Shown: piece by piece, positions 22,222 through 29,235 of the stretch | How positions within the stretch are numbered: the first letter of the stretch is position 1 | Layout of the letters: each line of letters begins with the position of its first letter | Virus record (IMG/VR): IMGVR_UViG_3300028840_003151 | Coordinates: 1 to 37,875 of that record | Origin: a virus | Strand: one strand, 5' to 3' | Length of the DNA stretch: 37,875 nt | Position numbers and translations under genes: made by a program | Notes under the pieces: model-generated | Databases searched by the model: none | Told to the model about the DNA's origin: nothing | What the model saw: only the letters and a program-made list of their open reading frames with translations

Positions 22222-24407
22222 GAAGCCTCACTCCGACCCTGCTCGCTGAGCAGAAGCAGATGAGCGTCACTCCGCTCGTCAAGTTGGTCCTCTCGCATGG
22301 TGAGGACAGCTACGAGTACACGTTGACGCGCCTCCTCAAGCTCACGCAGAACGAGGAACCGTACAGCCACAAGCTGAGCGTCGTCCTCGAGAACGCCGAC
22401 GGAGCTCTCAGCAGCCTGGACCTCAAGGGATTCAAAGCGGAACTCAGCTTCGGCCTTGTCACCGGGTCCGGCGACGAGCTTTCGCAGTGCGCTCCGCAAT
22501 GGGTGCTTTGGCAGCAGCTCGACTCGGCCCCAGGGCTCTTGACGTGCGAACTGACGTGCGTGGGCATTCCGAACCTTCTCGCCGAGGACCGGGCCAGCGC
22601 AGCCTACACCCCCAACGCCGAGGACAACAAGACAGTCAAGACGCTGATTCAACAGATCTGTGGCGCTACTCTGGCGTGTTTCACCCACTGCAAGGCTTAC
22701 GACGTCGTGTTCGACAGCGAGGACTCGCTGATATCGACGTACCAGCCGAAGGACAGTTTCAGAATCTACGTCAACGGCTCGCGCCTGGCGGCTCTTCGCC
22801 GGTTGCTTGACTACACTCACTGCGTCATGCGGTTTGGCGCGGACGGGAAGATTCACATACTGAATCCGACCATCACCGGCGAAGTCTATGACTACCAGTA
22901 CCAGCTCGAGTCCGGCCATACGTTCTTCTCCAAGGCCTACAGGCGAACGCTTGTGGTCCCGAATTACATTCATGTCTCGACGCCGGACGATGCGGAAACC
23001 CCCTACTCCGGCTATGCGGTGGACCAGGACTCGGTCGACGTCATTGGCGAGGTCCGTCAGTTCGAGAAGTGCGCCCTCATAAGCAACGGCCAAGCCGACG
23101 CGATCGCCGCGGCGATCCTGTCGAAGTATCGGCTATGGTCCGAGCGCGGCGCCGCCGACGTGCCTCAGAACATGGGCGCCGAGATTTGGGACTATGTGAA
23201 GGTGACTGACGAGCGGCAAGAGGACTATCGAACGGGCAACATTGGTTCCATCACGAGGAAGTACAACGCGGGGGAGCCGGGGCCCTCGGGCAAGAGGTCT
23301 CCAGCGGAGTTCTCGATGCGATTCAGCTTCGGCGGCTGGCTATCGGTTCGTGCGCTCCTCAGCGACATTGAAACCTATCCTTCGGGCTTCGGCAGCGCCG
23401 GCCAGACGATGAACCGACTCTCCGTCAAGGACCTGTACGCCGAGAACATCACGGCCGAGAACATCGACATGGCTTGGCTGGACCCCGACAACACGATCGA
23501 CCTCAGCAAGATAGGCGACACGCTCGACTCGCTTCCCGACGGCGAAACCTACGCACGAGTTAAGACCCTGCACCTGGACGCGGAGGGCGGTATCATACTT
23601 GACGAGTATATCCTCTACGCCGAAGGCTACGACCCGAGTCTCAAAGAGGCCAAGATCACGAAGTCCGACACGCCTCCTGACGACCCCGAGATAGGCGACC
23701 TCTGGATCGACACGAGCGAAGTGCCCAATATCACCTCAAGGTGGTCCGGCGCGGCTTGGCTTCCCACGGCCGCGACGAACCTCGACGTCCTGCCGGACGG
23801 CAACATATACCAGCGCGTCAAGAAGGCGGCACTCAGCACGGACGGTCTTGTACTGCTGGACCAAGTGACCATCGGCAACGTCTACGACCTCGTAGCGAAG
23901 ACCGATATCTCGGCTCACCACGTCAAGCTGAGCTACTGCGTCGAGGACTCGTTGCATCAGACAGTGAGTTCGAGTGACAAGGGCTACTGGGACTCAAAGC
24001 CTGACGACATGGACGACATTCCCGATGGGTCCTGGTGGAAGAAGGTCTACTACACGGAGATATCAGCCGGCCACATCAAGGTGTACTCCGGCACGGTCTT
24101 TCAGGACGAATGGTACTCGGACGGGTCGGGTACAGAGATTGACTACCGCTACGGCATCACGATCGGAGGGGTAGGCGGCCTTCAATTCAAGTACGGTGGC
24201 AGCCTCATAGCGCGTATCTACGCCGACTCTGGCGAGTTGAATCTCAGCGCGGCCGGCAAGTACATTCACTGTATCGCCGAGGGCTTCGACCTGCCGCGAC
24301 GGAGCGGATTCCCCACAGGCTCATTCGGGCGAGTGTTCGCCAATACGTCCGATAACAGACCGTGGGTCTATCGAGGCGGGGCCTGGCACTACATGGCGGA
24401 CGGATAG
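22218..24407 (+). CDS. Large tail / host-interaction protein, 729 aa
   Basis: ATG 22218 overlaps the preceding stop (ATGA) and is preferred over the in-frame ATG at 22149, which lies inside the preceding gene. The first half (residues 1 to about 390) resembles a tail-hub or baseplate-type scaffold (TPLVKLVLSHGEDSYEYTLTRL, SYKL-like turns, FDSEDSLISTYQPKDSFRIYVNG). From about 410 on it repeats LPDG-x-x-Y-x-RVK-x-x-x-L units, with LLDxxTIGNVYDLV, and ends in a beta-rich receptor-binding-like tail (HIKVYSGTVFQDEWYSD ... HYMADG). A tail spike or fibre role is probable; no enzyme motif is evident. Confidence 0.6.
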   Translation: MRSLTPTLLAEQKQMSVTPLVKLVLSHGEDSYEYTLTRLLKLTQNEEPYSHKLSVVLENADGALSSLDLKGFKAELSFGLVTGSGDELSQCAPQWVLWQQLDSAPGLLTCELTCVGIPNLLAEDRASAAYTPNAEDNKTVKTLIQQICGATLACFTHCKAYDVVFDSEDSLISTYQPKDSFRIYVNGSRLAALRRLLDYTHCVMRFGADGKIHILNPTITGEVYDYQYQLESGHTFFSKAYRRTLVVPNYIHVSTPDDAETPYSGYAVDQDSVDVIGEVRQFEKCALISNGQADAIAAAILSKYRLWSERGAADVPQNMGAEIWDYVKVTDERQEDYRTGNIGSITRKYNAGEPGPSGKRSPAEFSMRFSFGGWLSVRALLSDIETYPSGFGSAGQTMNRLSVKDLYAENITAENIDMAWLDPDNTIDLSKIGDTLDSLPDGETYARVKTLHLDAEGGIILDEYILYAEGYDPSLKEAKITKSDTPPDDPEIGDLWIDTSEVPNITSRWSGAAWLPTAATNLDVLPDGNIYQRVKKAALSTDGLVLLDQVTIGNVYDLVAKTDISAHHVKLSYCVEDSLHQTVSSSDKGYWDSKPDDMDDIPDGSWWKKVYYTEISAGHIKVYSGTVFQDEWYSDGSGTEIDYRYGITIGGVGGLQFKYGGSLIARIYADSGELNLSAAGKYIHCIAEGFDLPRRSGFPTGSFGRVFANTSDNRPWVYRGGAWHYMADG

Positions 24408-24416
24408 GGGGGCCAA

Positions 24417-24710
24417 ATGGCAGACGGTTTGCAGATCTTCGATGTGACCAACGTCGTCATAAGTGAGGACAAGCTCATAGCCTGCCTCTTCGACGGACGC
24501 TACGGCTCAATCGCCATCGTCGAGATCGTGGGTCCCGACAAGAAGGGATTGTACCATCTGCAGATGAGGGAGCCAGACGGGGACGAACGACTCTACTGGC
24601 TCGATAAGTTCGGGCTTATGACAGAAGAGGACATGGACGCGGAGGTCGAGAAACTGAGCAAAGACGAGAAGCGACGCCTGTTCAACAAGCTCCAGAAGGA
24701 GCTCGCATGA
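24417..24710 (+). CDS. Small acidic hypothetical protein, 97 aa
   Basis: ATG 24417, after GGGGGCC. N-terminal beta-rich half (DGLQIFDVTNVVISEDKLIACLFDG) with a charged helical C-terminal half (EEDMDAEVEKLSKDEKRRLFNKLQKELA). The end overlaps the next start as ATGA. Not recognised; likely a tail-assembly or lysis-accessory protein judging from context. Confidence 0.55.
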   Translation: MADGLQIFDVTNVVISEDKLIACLFDGRYGSIAIVEIVGPDKKGLYHLQMREPDGDERLYWLDKFGLMTEEDMDAEVEKLSKDEKRRLFNKLQKELA

Positions 24711-25087
24711 CCCTCTCAGCTCTGAGGGCCTGGTGGCGCGTTGCCCGGGCGTTGAGGACGCCGCTCGTGTTCTCCCTGGACCATTGGTACTACACCATGT
24801 CGATGCCCGACTGGAGGTCCCAGGTCGCCTACTTCCTCGCGGAACTCTTGATGCAACCCTACTTGGCGGAACTCTTCGACTGCGACGACTTCGCGCTCTG
24901 TCTCAAGGCGGCTTTCTCCAAAGCGAAGGTCAACGGAATCGGCCTAGTGTGGGGACGCTACAACAGGCGGTGGCACTGGTGGAACGTGGTACTCGATTCG
25001 GGCGGCCTGGTGCAACAGTTGGAACCGCAGACAGGGACGTTTTTCATGCGCCGGCGCCGCTACCGAGCGATTCTGGCGATTCTGTGA
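24707..25087 (+). CDS. Second Cys-His (transglutaminase/papain-like) protein, 126 aa
   Basis: Shares the three motifs of the protein at 3002: DCDDFA with Cys59, WHWWNVV with His90, QLEPQTG with Glu106, at near-equal spacing (31 and 16 against 32 and 15). It lacks the signal anchor and has a basic C-terminal tail (MRRRRYRAILAIL). The two genes lie at the two ends of the late operon. Such small phage Cys-His proteins could be virion- or lysis-associated wall-remodelling enzymes; a structural role cannot be excluded. The start overlaps the previous stop. Confidence 0.6.
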   Translation: MTLSALRAWWRVARALRTPLVFSLDHWYYTMSMPDWRSQVAYFLAELLMQPYLAELFDCDDFALCLKAAFSKAKVNGIGLVWGRYNRRWHWWNVVLDSGGLVQQLEPQTGTFFMRRRRYRAILAIL

Positions 25088-25095
25088 GGTGAGTC

Positions 25096-25428
25096 ATGAA
25101 CGGACAGGGGAATGGACACGAGGACCAGAATCAGCTTCAAAATGGTGGACAAGACGGTGGACAAAATGAGCTGCAGAATGCGCCGCCCGAAGTTGGCATG
25201 GTCATGCTCGTCGTGACGAAGCCAGACTACAATCTGACCCACGCGGTCCGCAACCTCAATCCGTGGGAAGTGAGGGCTGTGCTGCAGAAGATGCTCGAGA
25301 TCGCGGAGCGCACGATCATACAACTCCAGGCCCAGGAGATCGCCGCCGAGTCTACGCCTGGGCCACCGCCGTCGCGCCAGCAACGAAGGCTGCTGGACCG
25401 GCTACGCGCCAAAGGGGTCACGCCATGA
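25096..25428 (+). CDS. Hypothetical protein, Gln/Gly-rich N-terminus, 110 aa
   Basis: The protein begins with a Gln/Asn/Gly-rich low-complexity stretch (residues 3-28), then has a short beta/alpha segment (VVTKPDYNLTHAVRNLNPWEVRAVLQKMLEIAERTIIQLQ) and a Pro-rich basic end. The stop overlaps the next gene start (ATGATG). Position between a Cys-His protein and a membrane protein suggests a lysis or tail-end accessory role. Not recognised. Confidence 0.55.
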   Translation: MNGQGNGHEDQNQLQNGGQDGGQNELQNAPPEVGMVMLVVTKPDYNLTHAVRNLNPWEVRAVLQKMLEIAERTIIQLQAQEIAAESTPGPPPSRQQRRLLDRLRAKGVTP

Positions 25429-25754
25429 TGGACGACGCGAACACCGTTCAGTACCACCTGGGGCGGCTCACGGCAGAGGTTGAGGGACTCAAGACTAGCG
25501 TGGAGAACCTTGCCGAAGCAGTCGGTGACAACGCCGTGGTGGCGGCCCGGGTTGAGGAGGCCATTGACCGCTTGCCCTGCAATGAGAGGCTGGACTCATG
25601 CCAGCGCGAGAGAGACTCCCTCAGCAAGCGCATCAATCATCAAATCGCCACCCGCCGCGAGCGGTCCGGACGCTGGTGGGTCGCGCTCGGCGCGGTCGCC
25701 ACTGCGGTCATTGTGGGGCTTTTTGAGGCTCTCGCCCGTTTCCTCTGGCGTTAG
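25425..25754 (+). CDS. Coiled-coil protein with C-terminal membrane segment (holin-like), 109 aa
   Basis: ATG 25425 overlaps the preceding stop. Residues about 8-50 are a heptad-like coiled coil (HLGRLTAEVEGLKTSVENLAEAV). A C-terminal hydrophobic segment (about 84-104, WWVALGAVATAVIVGLFEALARF) follows a basic region. This architecture occurs in single-span phage membrane proteins with holin or anti-holin roles. It is the last late gene; its 3' end overlaps the integrase gene on the other strand by 47 bases. Confidence 0.55.
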   Translation: MMDDANTVQYHLGRLTAEVEGLKTSVENLAEAVGDNAVVAARVEEAIDRLPCNERLDSCQRERDSLSKRINHQIATRRERSGRWWVALGAVATAVIVGLFEALARFLWR

Positions 25755-26628
25755 CCGCGCCGAACAGGTTGTCGACGGGACTGTACTTCGTGTGTGCCAA
25801 GGCCGCATCCTCAGCATTCAACGACTGAACGTATCTCCGCGTCATTGCCAACGTGCTATGTCCCAAGAGCTGCTGCAGAACAAACTCACCGCCACCGTTG
25901 CGTAGCCAGTTTACGGCGAACGTATGCCGGAACGTGTGCGCGGACCGTCGTGGCCCCTTCAATCCGGCGCGACGGCAGAGCTTGAACACCGTCAGTTTCA
26001 AGCCCCCCAGCGTCATAGGCTGGCGTTCCTCACTCAGCCACAGGCTATCGTAGCCGTTGCGGTAGACGCCATAGTGCCAAAGCGCCTTCTGCGTCACCGA
26101 GCCGATTCGCACCCATCGTTGCTTTGAGCCCTTGCCTTGGACGCGAATCAGGTCCTGTTCGACGTCCGACCAGGTGAGGCGCTGGGCCTCACCGATCCTC
26201 ATGCCGGTGTCCAATAGTAGCAGCACGAGAAGCCGATTGCGGGTGCCAAGGAACGTGTTGGTGGGGCATAGCGTGAGCAGTCCCTCGATGTCCTCTCGTG
26301 AGAATGTCGGGATGATGCTCTGAGGTAGCCGGCCGAGTTTCACTCTCTCGGCGCAATTACCCGTGACGAGGCCTTCGGCTCTGAGCCAGTTCAGGAATGT
26401 GCGCACGATGCGCAGGTCGGTGTGCTGCGTCGCCGTGCTCACTCGCTCGTGACGTTCGGCCAGCCAACTCCGGACGTCGGCTGTCGTCAGCTCCGCGACT
26501 TCTTTCTCTCCAATGTGCTGCGCGAATTGTGACAGCCGTTCCCGGTATGTTCTGAGCGTGTAGTCAGAAACGCGCTCGAGTTTCTTCGCCAGAAGAAACC
26601 CATCGAGGCAATACTGTAATCCAGCCAT
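25708..26628 (-). CDS. int: Tyrosine integrase (XerC/D-like site-specific recombinase)
   Basis: A 306-residue protein. N-terminal SAM-like core-binding domain (residues about 1-95), then the catalytic domain with the full set: Arg144 (TGMRIGEAQRL), Lys166/Lys169 (GKGSK), His231-x-x-Arg234 (HTFRH), His257 (LLGHSTLA) and Tyr266 (TRRYVQ). It joins phage attP to the bacterial attB in a reversible lysogenic reaction. The attP core, a tRNA-Ile 3' half, lies 70 bases upstream of its start. No arm-binding N-terminal extension is evident. It overlaps the convergent late gene. Confidence 0.92.
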   Translation of the reverse strand: MAGLQYCLDGFLLAKKLERVSDYTLRTYRERLSQFAQHIGEKEVAELTTADVRSWLAERHERVSTATQHTDLRIVRTFLNWLRAEGLVTGNCAERVKLGRLPQSIIPTFSREDIEGLLTLCPTNTFLGTRNRLLVLLLLDTGMRIGEAQRLTWSDVEQDLIRVQGKGSKQRWVRIGSVTQKALWHYGVYRNGYDSLWLSEERQPMTLGGLKLTVFKLCRRAGLKGPRRSAHTFRHTFAVNWLRNGGGEFVLQQLLGHSTLAMTRRYVQSLNAEDAALAHTKYSPVDNLFGAANARGNGREPQKAPQ

Positions 26629-26653
26629 TTCGCACCCCCTGAAATACTGTCAT

Positions 26654-26662
26654 CTTCGGTGT
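26654..26662. repeat. Left arm-site candidate, CTTCGGTGT
   Basis: Inverted copy of 26781-26789 (ACACCGAAG). The two lie 35 and 38 bases outside the attP core on each side, a symmetrical layout expected of integrase or accessory-factor binding sites. Confidence 0.45.
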
Positions 26663-26697
26663 TCTGTCAGGTGATGCGCTGCTGTTTTTCGTGCCTG

Positions 26698-26742
26698 TGG
26701 TGGGCCATTCTGGACTCGAACCAGAGACCTCAGTCTTATCAG
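26698..26742 (-). other. attP core: 3' half of tRNA-Ile(GAT)
   Basis: On the minus strand, bases 26742 to 26698 read as the anticodon loop CTGATAA, 3' anticodon stem GACTG, variable loop AGGTC, T-arm TCTGG-TTCGAGT-CCAGA, acceptor ATGGCCC and ACCA of a tRNA-Ile with anticodon GAT. The 5' half is absent: the sequence upstream of the loop does not complete the stem. Insertion at a tRNA-Ile 3' end would restore a full gene in the host. The site sits between integrase and lipoprotein genes. Confidence 0.88.
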
Positions 26743-26768
26743 TTAGGCTGTCGAAAAACTGCTAGCAG

Positions 26769-26793
26769 CGTCGAAAGACGACACCGAAGGTGT
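26769..26793. other. Tandem hairpins between attP and lipoprotein gene
   Basis: CGTC/GACG (26769-26780) and ACACC/GGTGT (26781-26793) are two adjacent short stems; the palindrome CTGCTAGCAG lies just before them at 26759-26768. Read on the minus strand they lie just past the lipoprotein stop, so weak termination is possible as well as a role in attP. Confidence 0.35.
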
Positions 26794-26799
26794 ACGACA

Positions 26800-27276
26800 T
26801 CACCAGATTAGAGAACCCGTCGCCGACGCGACCTCCTCAGGACCAATGAACCCCTGATACTCACCAGCTTGCCCGTAGAACGTCCTGGTCAGTTGCGTGA
26901 TACCAGGTTCGACGGAGTAGCTCAGACGCTCCGTCACCAAGGTCTTGCCGTGACTATCATTCCAATTCAGTCGAACCCTGATACTGATGGCCTCCGGGGA
27001 CTGGTTCTGGATCTCGGCTTCCCACAACGGACATTCCACTTCGACGTCTTTGCTCTCGCAGTGACCGCCGATGCAGATGCTCTCCGTACTCGTGCCGCAG
27101 ACAACGGTATTGGTACTCTGCGCTATGATGTTGACCAACGACCGGTCTACGGTAGGCGTAGGTGTTGGTCCCGGGGTCGGCGTCTCGGTAACACTAGGCG
27201 GCTGTCCTGAACCACAAGCCACGCTGAGGCCCATTATCAGGGCGGTTGCTGCAGCAAGAACCCCCGCTATGCGCAT
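26800..27276 (-). CDS. Lipoprotein, probable lysogenic-conversion or exclusion gene, 158 aa
   Basis: N-terminal signal peptide (MRIAGVLAAATALIMGLSVAC) with a lipobox-like LSVA-Cys21, then a Thr/Pro-rich linker (ETPTPGPTPTPTV) and a beta-rich C-terminal domain with four more cysteines (CGT, CIGG, C, CPLW). It lies 14 bases after the repressor gene on the same strand, so both are likely transcribed in the lysogen. Phage lipoproteins in this position often alter the cell surface or block superinfection; this role is inference. The Thr/Pro linker type is common in Chloroflexota lipoproteins, a weak hint to the host. Confidence 0.75.
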   Translation of the reverse strand: MRIAGVLAAATALIMGLSVACGSGQPPSVTETPTPGPTPTPTVDRSLVNIIAQSTNTVVCGTSTESICIGGHCESKDVEVECPLWEAEIQNQSPEAISIRVRLNWNDSHGKTLVTERLSYSVEPGITQLTRTFYGQAGEYQGFIGPEEVASATGSLIW

Positions 27277-27290
27277 GACGGACCCACTGA

Positions 27291-27881
27291 CTACTTACGT
27301 CTCATTGACTGAGACTTGCCAATCACGGTGCCCTGTATCGTTGCGGATTCGAGCGAGAACTTCTCGTCGTTGCTTTCGAGCCAGGAACGGCCACCTGAGT
27401 CGCGGAACCTTTTGACCATGCACGAACCCTCGACGACCGCAACCACCAGGTCTCCGTCGCGTGGACTGAGGTTGCGGTCAACGATGAGTGTGTCGCCCGG
27501 GTTGATTTCAGGCAGGAGACACTCACCCACCACTTCCAAGCCGAATATGTCAGCCTGCGGTGCAACAGCGGCGGGAATGTAGGCGTATTCCTCAGACGGT
27601 GCGCCCGGACCTGCGGAGCCAACCTGAGTGGTCACCGGCGCGGCTCGTAGCACCAAGTCCCGTAGCGTTGCTGGCTCGTCGTGAAGGAAATCGTGGATAT
27701 TCTGCCCGAGGACGCGCGCTAACTCGTAGAGATGCTCTAACCGGATCGGCTGCGTGCCCCGTTCCCACCGTCCGATACTGACGTCAGACACACCAATGGC
27801 CTTCGCCAGTTGCACGCGACTCATGCCCTTGAGAACCCGGGCAAGCTCGATCCTCTTCCCGATTAGCTTTCGTCGTTCCAT
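27291..27881 (-). CDS. CI/LexA-type repressor (HTH + S24-like C-terminal domain), 196 aa
   Basis: Start ATG at 27881 chosen because GGGGG lies seven bases upstream; a longer form from GTG 27902 has no ribosome site. HTH_3 domain at residues about 7-60 (LAKAIGVSDVSIGRWERG). The C-terminal part matches the S24 fold: VVGECLLPEINPGDT, then RDGDLVVAVVEGSCMVKRF. The usual catalytic Ser in G-x-SM-x-P is Cys121; the general-base Lys157 remains. An Ala-Gly bond (90-91) before the domain could be a cleavage site. It would bind operators in the divergent promoter region. Confidence 0.85.
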   Translation of the reverse strand: MERRKLIGKRIELARVLKGMSRVQLAKAIGVSDVSIGRWERGTQPIRLEHLYELARVLGQNIHDFLHDEPATLRDLVLRAAPVTTQVGSAGPGAPSEEYAYIPAAVAPQADIFGLEVVGECLLPEINPGDTLIVDRNLSPRDGDLVVAVVEGSCMVKRFRDSGGRSWLESNDEKFSLESATIQGTVIGKSQSMRRK

Positions 27882-27911
27882 GATGTAGCCCCCTTGCATC
27901 ACGTCCCGAAT

Positions 27912-27926
27912 CGACAGGAATCATCA
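27912..27926. promoter_or_regulatory. Operator-like site O3
   Basis: Within it GACAGGAATCATCA (27913-27926) matches the block at 1620-1633 at 13 of 14 positions. It overlaps the predicted start of the leftward repressor transcript, so binding there would give autoregulation. Confidence 0.5.
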
Positions 27927-27955
27927 ATTATAGTCGCTTCTTGTCGATATGTCAA
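27927..27955 (-). promoter_or_regulatory. Perfect sigma70 promoter for the repressor gene
   Basis: Read on the minus strand: TTGACA (27955-27950), 17-base spacer, TATAAT (27932-27927). Both hexamers match consensus exactly. It drives the repressor and probably the lipoprotein gene. It is back-to-back with the rightward promoter; their -35 elements are 11 bases apart. Confidence 0.85.
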
Positions 27956-27956
27956 G
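27940..27956. promoter_or_regulatory. Operator-like dyad O2, CTTGTCGATATGTCAAG
   Basis: An imperfect 17-bp dyad covering the -35 of the leftward promoter, adjacent to O1. It shares TTGTC/GTCAA half-sites with the other dyads. Confidence 0.5.
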
Positions 27957-27973
27957 TTGTCGGGACTTGACAA
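27957..27973. promoter_or_regulatory. Operator-like dyad O1, TTGTCGGGACTTGACAA
   Basis: TTGTC and GACAA form perfect inverted arms around seven bases. It covers the -35 of the rightward early promoter. The left side AAGTTGTCGGG also appears at 2855-2865 near the late promoter. Likely the main repressor or antirepressor binding site. Confidence 0.6.
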
Positions 27974-27995
27974 GACTCGACTAATGTGGTATGGT
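27967..27995 (+). promoter_or_regulatory. Rightward early promoter, sigma70 type
   Basis: TTGACA (27967-27972), 17-base spacer, TATGGT (27990-27995). Transcription would start near 28002, inside a hairpin ATCGTC/GACGAT (27996-28001 / 28008-28013), and read the early operon from 28049 round to 1409. Confidence 0.8.
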
Positions 27996-28048
27996 ATCGT
28001 CGAACTGGACGATGCTCGACTTCTACGACGAGTGAAAGAGGTGGTCAA

Positions 28049-28240
28049 ATGGAGAAGGGAAACAACCACGAGAATCCCGAGAACAAGGAGCCGTTCGCGC
28101 TGACTCAGGCCAACATACTCATCCCGAATTGGTTGAACGACCTACTTCTGGAGAAGGGCCGGCAGCGCGGTGGTCTGTCCCGGTCGTCTGTTGTCCGTGC
28201 GGACCTGTGCGAGCTCTACAAGGATGCGATGCCGAAATGA
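28049..28240 (+). CDS. Ribbon-helix-helix (Arc-like) regulator, 63 aa
   Basis: ATG 28049, after GAGGTGG. The protein has an N-terminal polar stretch (MEKGNNHENPENKEPF), then a beta strand ANILIP followed by two helices (NWLNDLLLEKGRQRG; SRSSVVRADLCELYKD), the layout of a ribbon-helix-helix DNA-binding dimer. As the first gene after the rightward promoter it is placed as a Cro-like early repressor or activator. The small size fits Arc/Mnt-type proteins. The bound site is unknown; the short operators nearby are candidates. Confidence 0.65.
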   Translation: MEKGNNHENPENKEPFALTQANILIPNWLNDLLLEKGRQRGGLSRSSVVRADLCELYKDAMPK

Positions 28241-28389
28241 GAGTGAGCGAGAGGCAGCACACGGCCCGGGTAAAGGGCGGCCAAACAACGCTTGAGCGGC
28301 ATGGCCGCGAGCACTACGTCAGGATGGGACGAGCTGGCGGACGGCCAAGGGCGAAAACGCTGGCTGAAATACGTTCAGAGAGGGGGTGA
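28237..28389 (+). CDS. KGG-motif protein, 50 aa
   Basis: ATG 28237 overlaps the preceding stop (ATGA). The sequence RVKGGQTTLERHGREHYVRMGRAGG carries the repeat seen in KGG-type stress-induced small proteins (KGG-x-T-x-E-x-x-G...GRxGG). The phage copy is basic. Function of the family is not well defined; in phage it occurs in early operons, and I infer only the family. Confidence 0.6.
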   Translation: MRVSERQHTARVKGGQTTLERHGREHYVRMGRAGGRPRAKTLAEIRSERG

Positions 28390-28394
28390 GGAGA

Positions 28395-28769
28395 ATGCTA
28401 GTGAGCTGTGCGATTGAGGACCTCCGCACGGACCACTGTGGCGATGGTGTGTTCCGTGTCTGGCTCCCCGTTCGAGCCTGCACTTCTCGCGGACTCAACG
28501 ACGACCCGCTACTTGTGCAGGCTATGAGTGAGAGGCTTTTGCCGCAGGCGCTCAAGAACGGCCTGAGCGTCGAATGGCGAAAGGCCGACAAGACGGGCGT
28601 CAGCGCCCTGGTCTACCTTCACCAATGGCCGGACTTGGCAGCCATGGAGTCGTTGGCGAAGGAGGTCCAGCAGCATGCGACCGAACTCATGGACCGGCTG
28701 ATGCAGGTGCGCGACGCCATGTTTGCCTTGGCGAAGGCCGGCCGGTTGCCGGCTGCGAGCCTGTCCTAG
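28395..28769 (+). CDS. Hypothetical early protein, 124 aa
   Basis: ATG 28395 with GAGGGGG (28380-28386) eight bases upstream; GTG 28386, overlapping the preceding stop, is an alternative. The protein has an N-terminal beta-rich domain (LVSCAIEDLRTDHCGDGVFRVWLPV) and a C-terminal helical one (ESLAKEVQQHATELMDRLMQVRDAMFALAKAG). Not recognised. The alternation of Arg/Glu-rich helices suggests a dimeric accessory protein. Confidence 0.55.
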   Translation: MLVSCAIEDLRTDHCGDGVFRVWLPVRACTSRGLNDDPLLVQAMSERLLPQALKNGLSVEWRKADKTGVSALVYLHQWPDLAAMESLAKEVQQHATELMDRLMQVRDAMFALAKAGRLPAASLS

Positions 28770-28782
28770 AGAGGGCTGAACC

Positions 28783-29133
28783 ATGAACGAGCAAGACCCG
28801 CTGTACTGCGGAGTAAGAGGCAAACACCGAGGCGAAACCTCAGTCACCAAGGAAGGCATACCGCTCGACATTAGGCCGAGTCAGCGCCTAGTACGACCGT
28901 CGCCAGACGGCTTCGATTGGGGCTACATCGGCTCCGGGCCGGCCCAGCTCGCTGCCGCTCTTCTCCTGGATGCCACCGGCAACACTGACACAGCCACACG
29001 GTACTACGCGACGTTTGAGCGGGACGTCGTGAGCCAGTGGAAGTCCCACAAGTGGAAGATCTCACGCAGCGAGATCCTGGCGTGGGTCGATGCCAAGATG
29101 GGCGTCGCCCTGCCAGGAGGAACAGCGGAATAG
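28783..29133 (+). CDS. DUF6166-type phage protein, 116 aa
   Basis: Conserved pattern seen in this family: YCGVRGKH at the start, then RPSQRL, SPDGFDWGYIGSGPAQLAAALL, and a C-terminal SEILAWVD. The family is widespread in phages and mobile elements but has no proven role. GAGGGC lies before the ATG. The gene is in the early operon, ahead of the recombination module. Confidence 0.75.
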   Translation: MNEQDPLYCGVRGKHRGETSVTKEGIPLDIRPSQRLVRPSPDGFDWGYIGSGPAQLAAALLLDATGNTDTATRYYATFERDVVSQWKSHKWKISRSEILAWVDAKMGVALPGGTAE

Positions 29134-29235
29134 ACTATGCGGCCGGGGGCGGCGCCGCACGGGCCGCGTTGTGCGAATAGTCTCAGGCTGCAGGGGCAGC
29201 AGTAGGCGTCGCCCCACCAAGAAAGGAGCAGGGCA
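29134..29235 (+). other. GC-rich spacer with stem-loop
   Basis: GACTATGCGGCC (29133-29144) can pair with GGCCGC (29162-29167) and ATAGTC (29177-29182) around a 9-base bulge. No gene is visible. The next gene has a clear AAAGGAG at 29221-29227. Confidence 0.35.

Noticed and set aside
26698-26742. Complete tRNA-Ile gene
   Set aside because: Only the 3' half from the anticodon loop is present; the upstream bases do not form the 5' half, so it is an attachment site.
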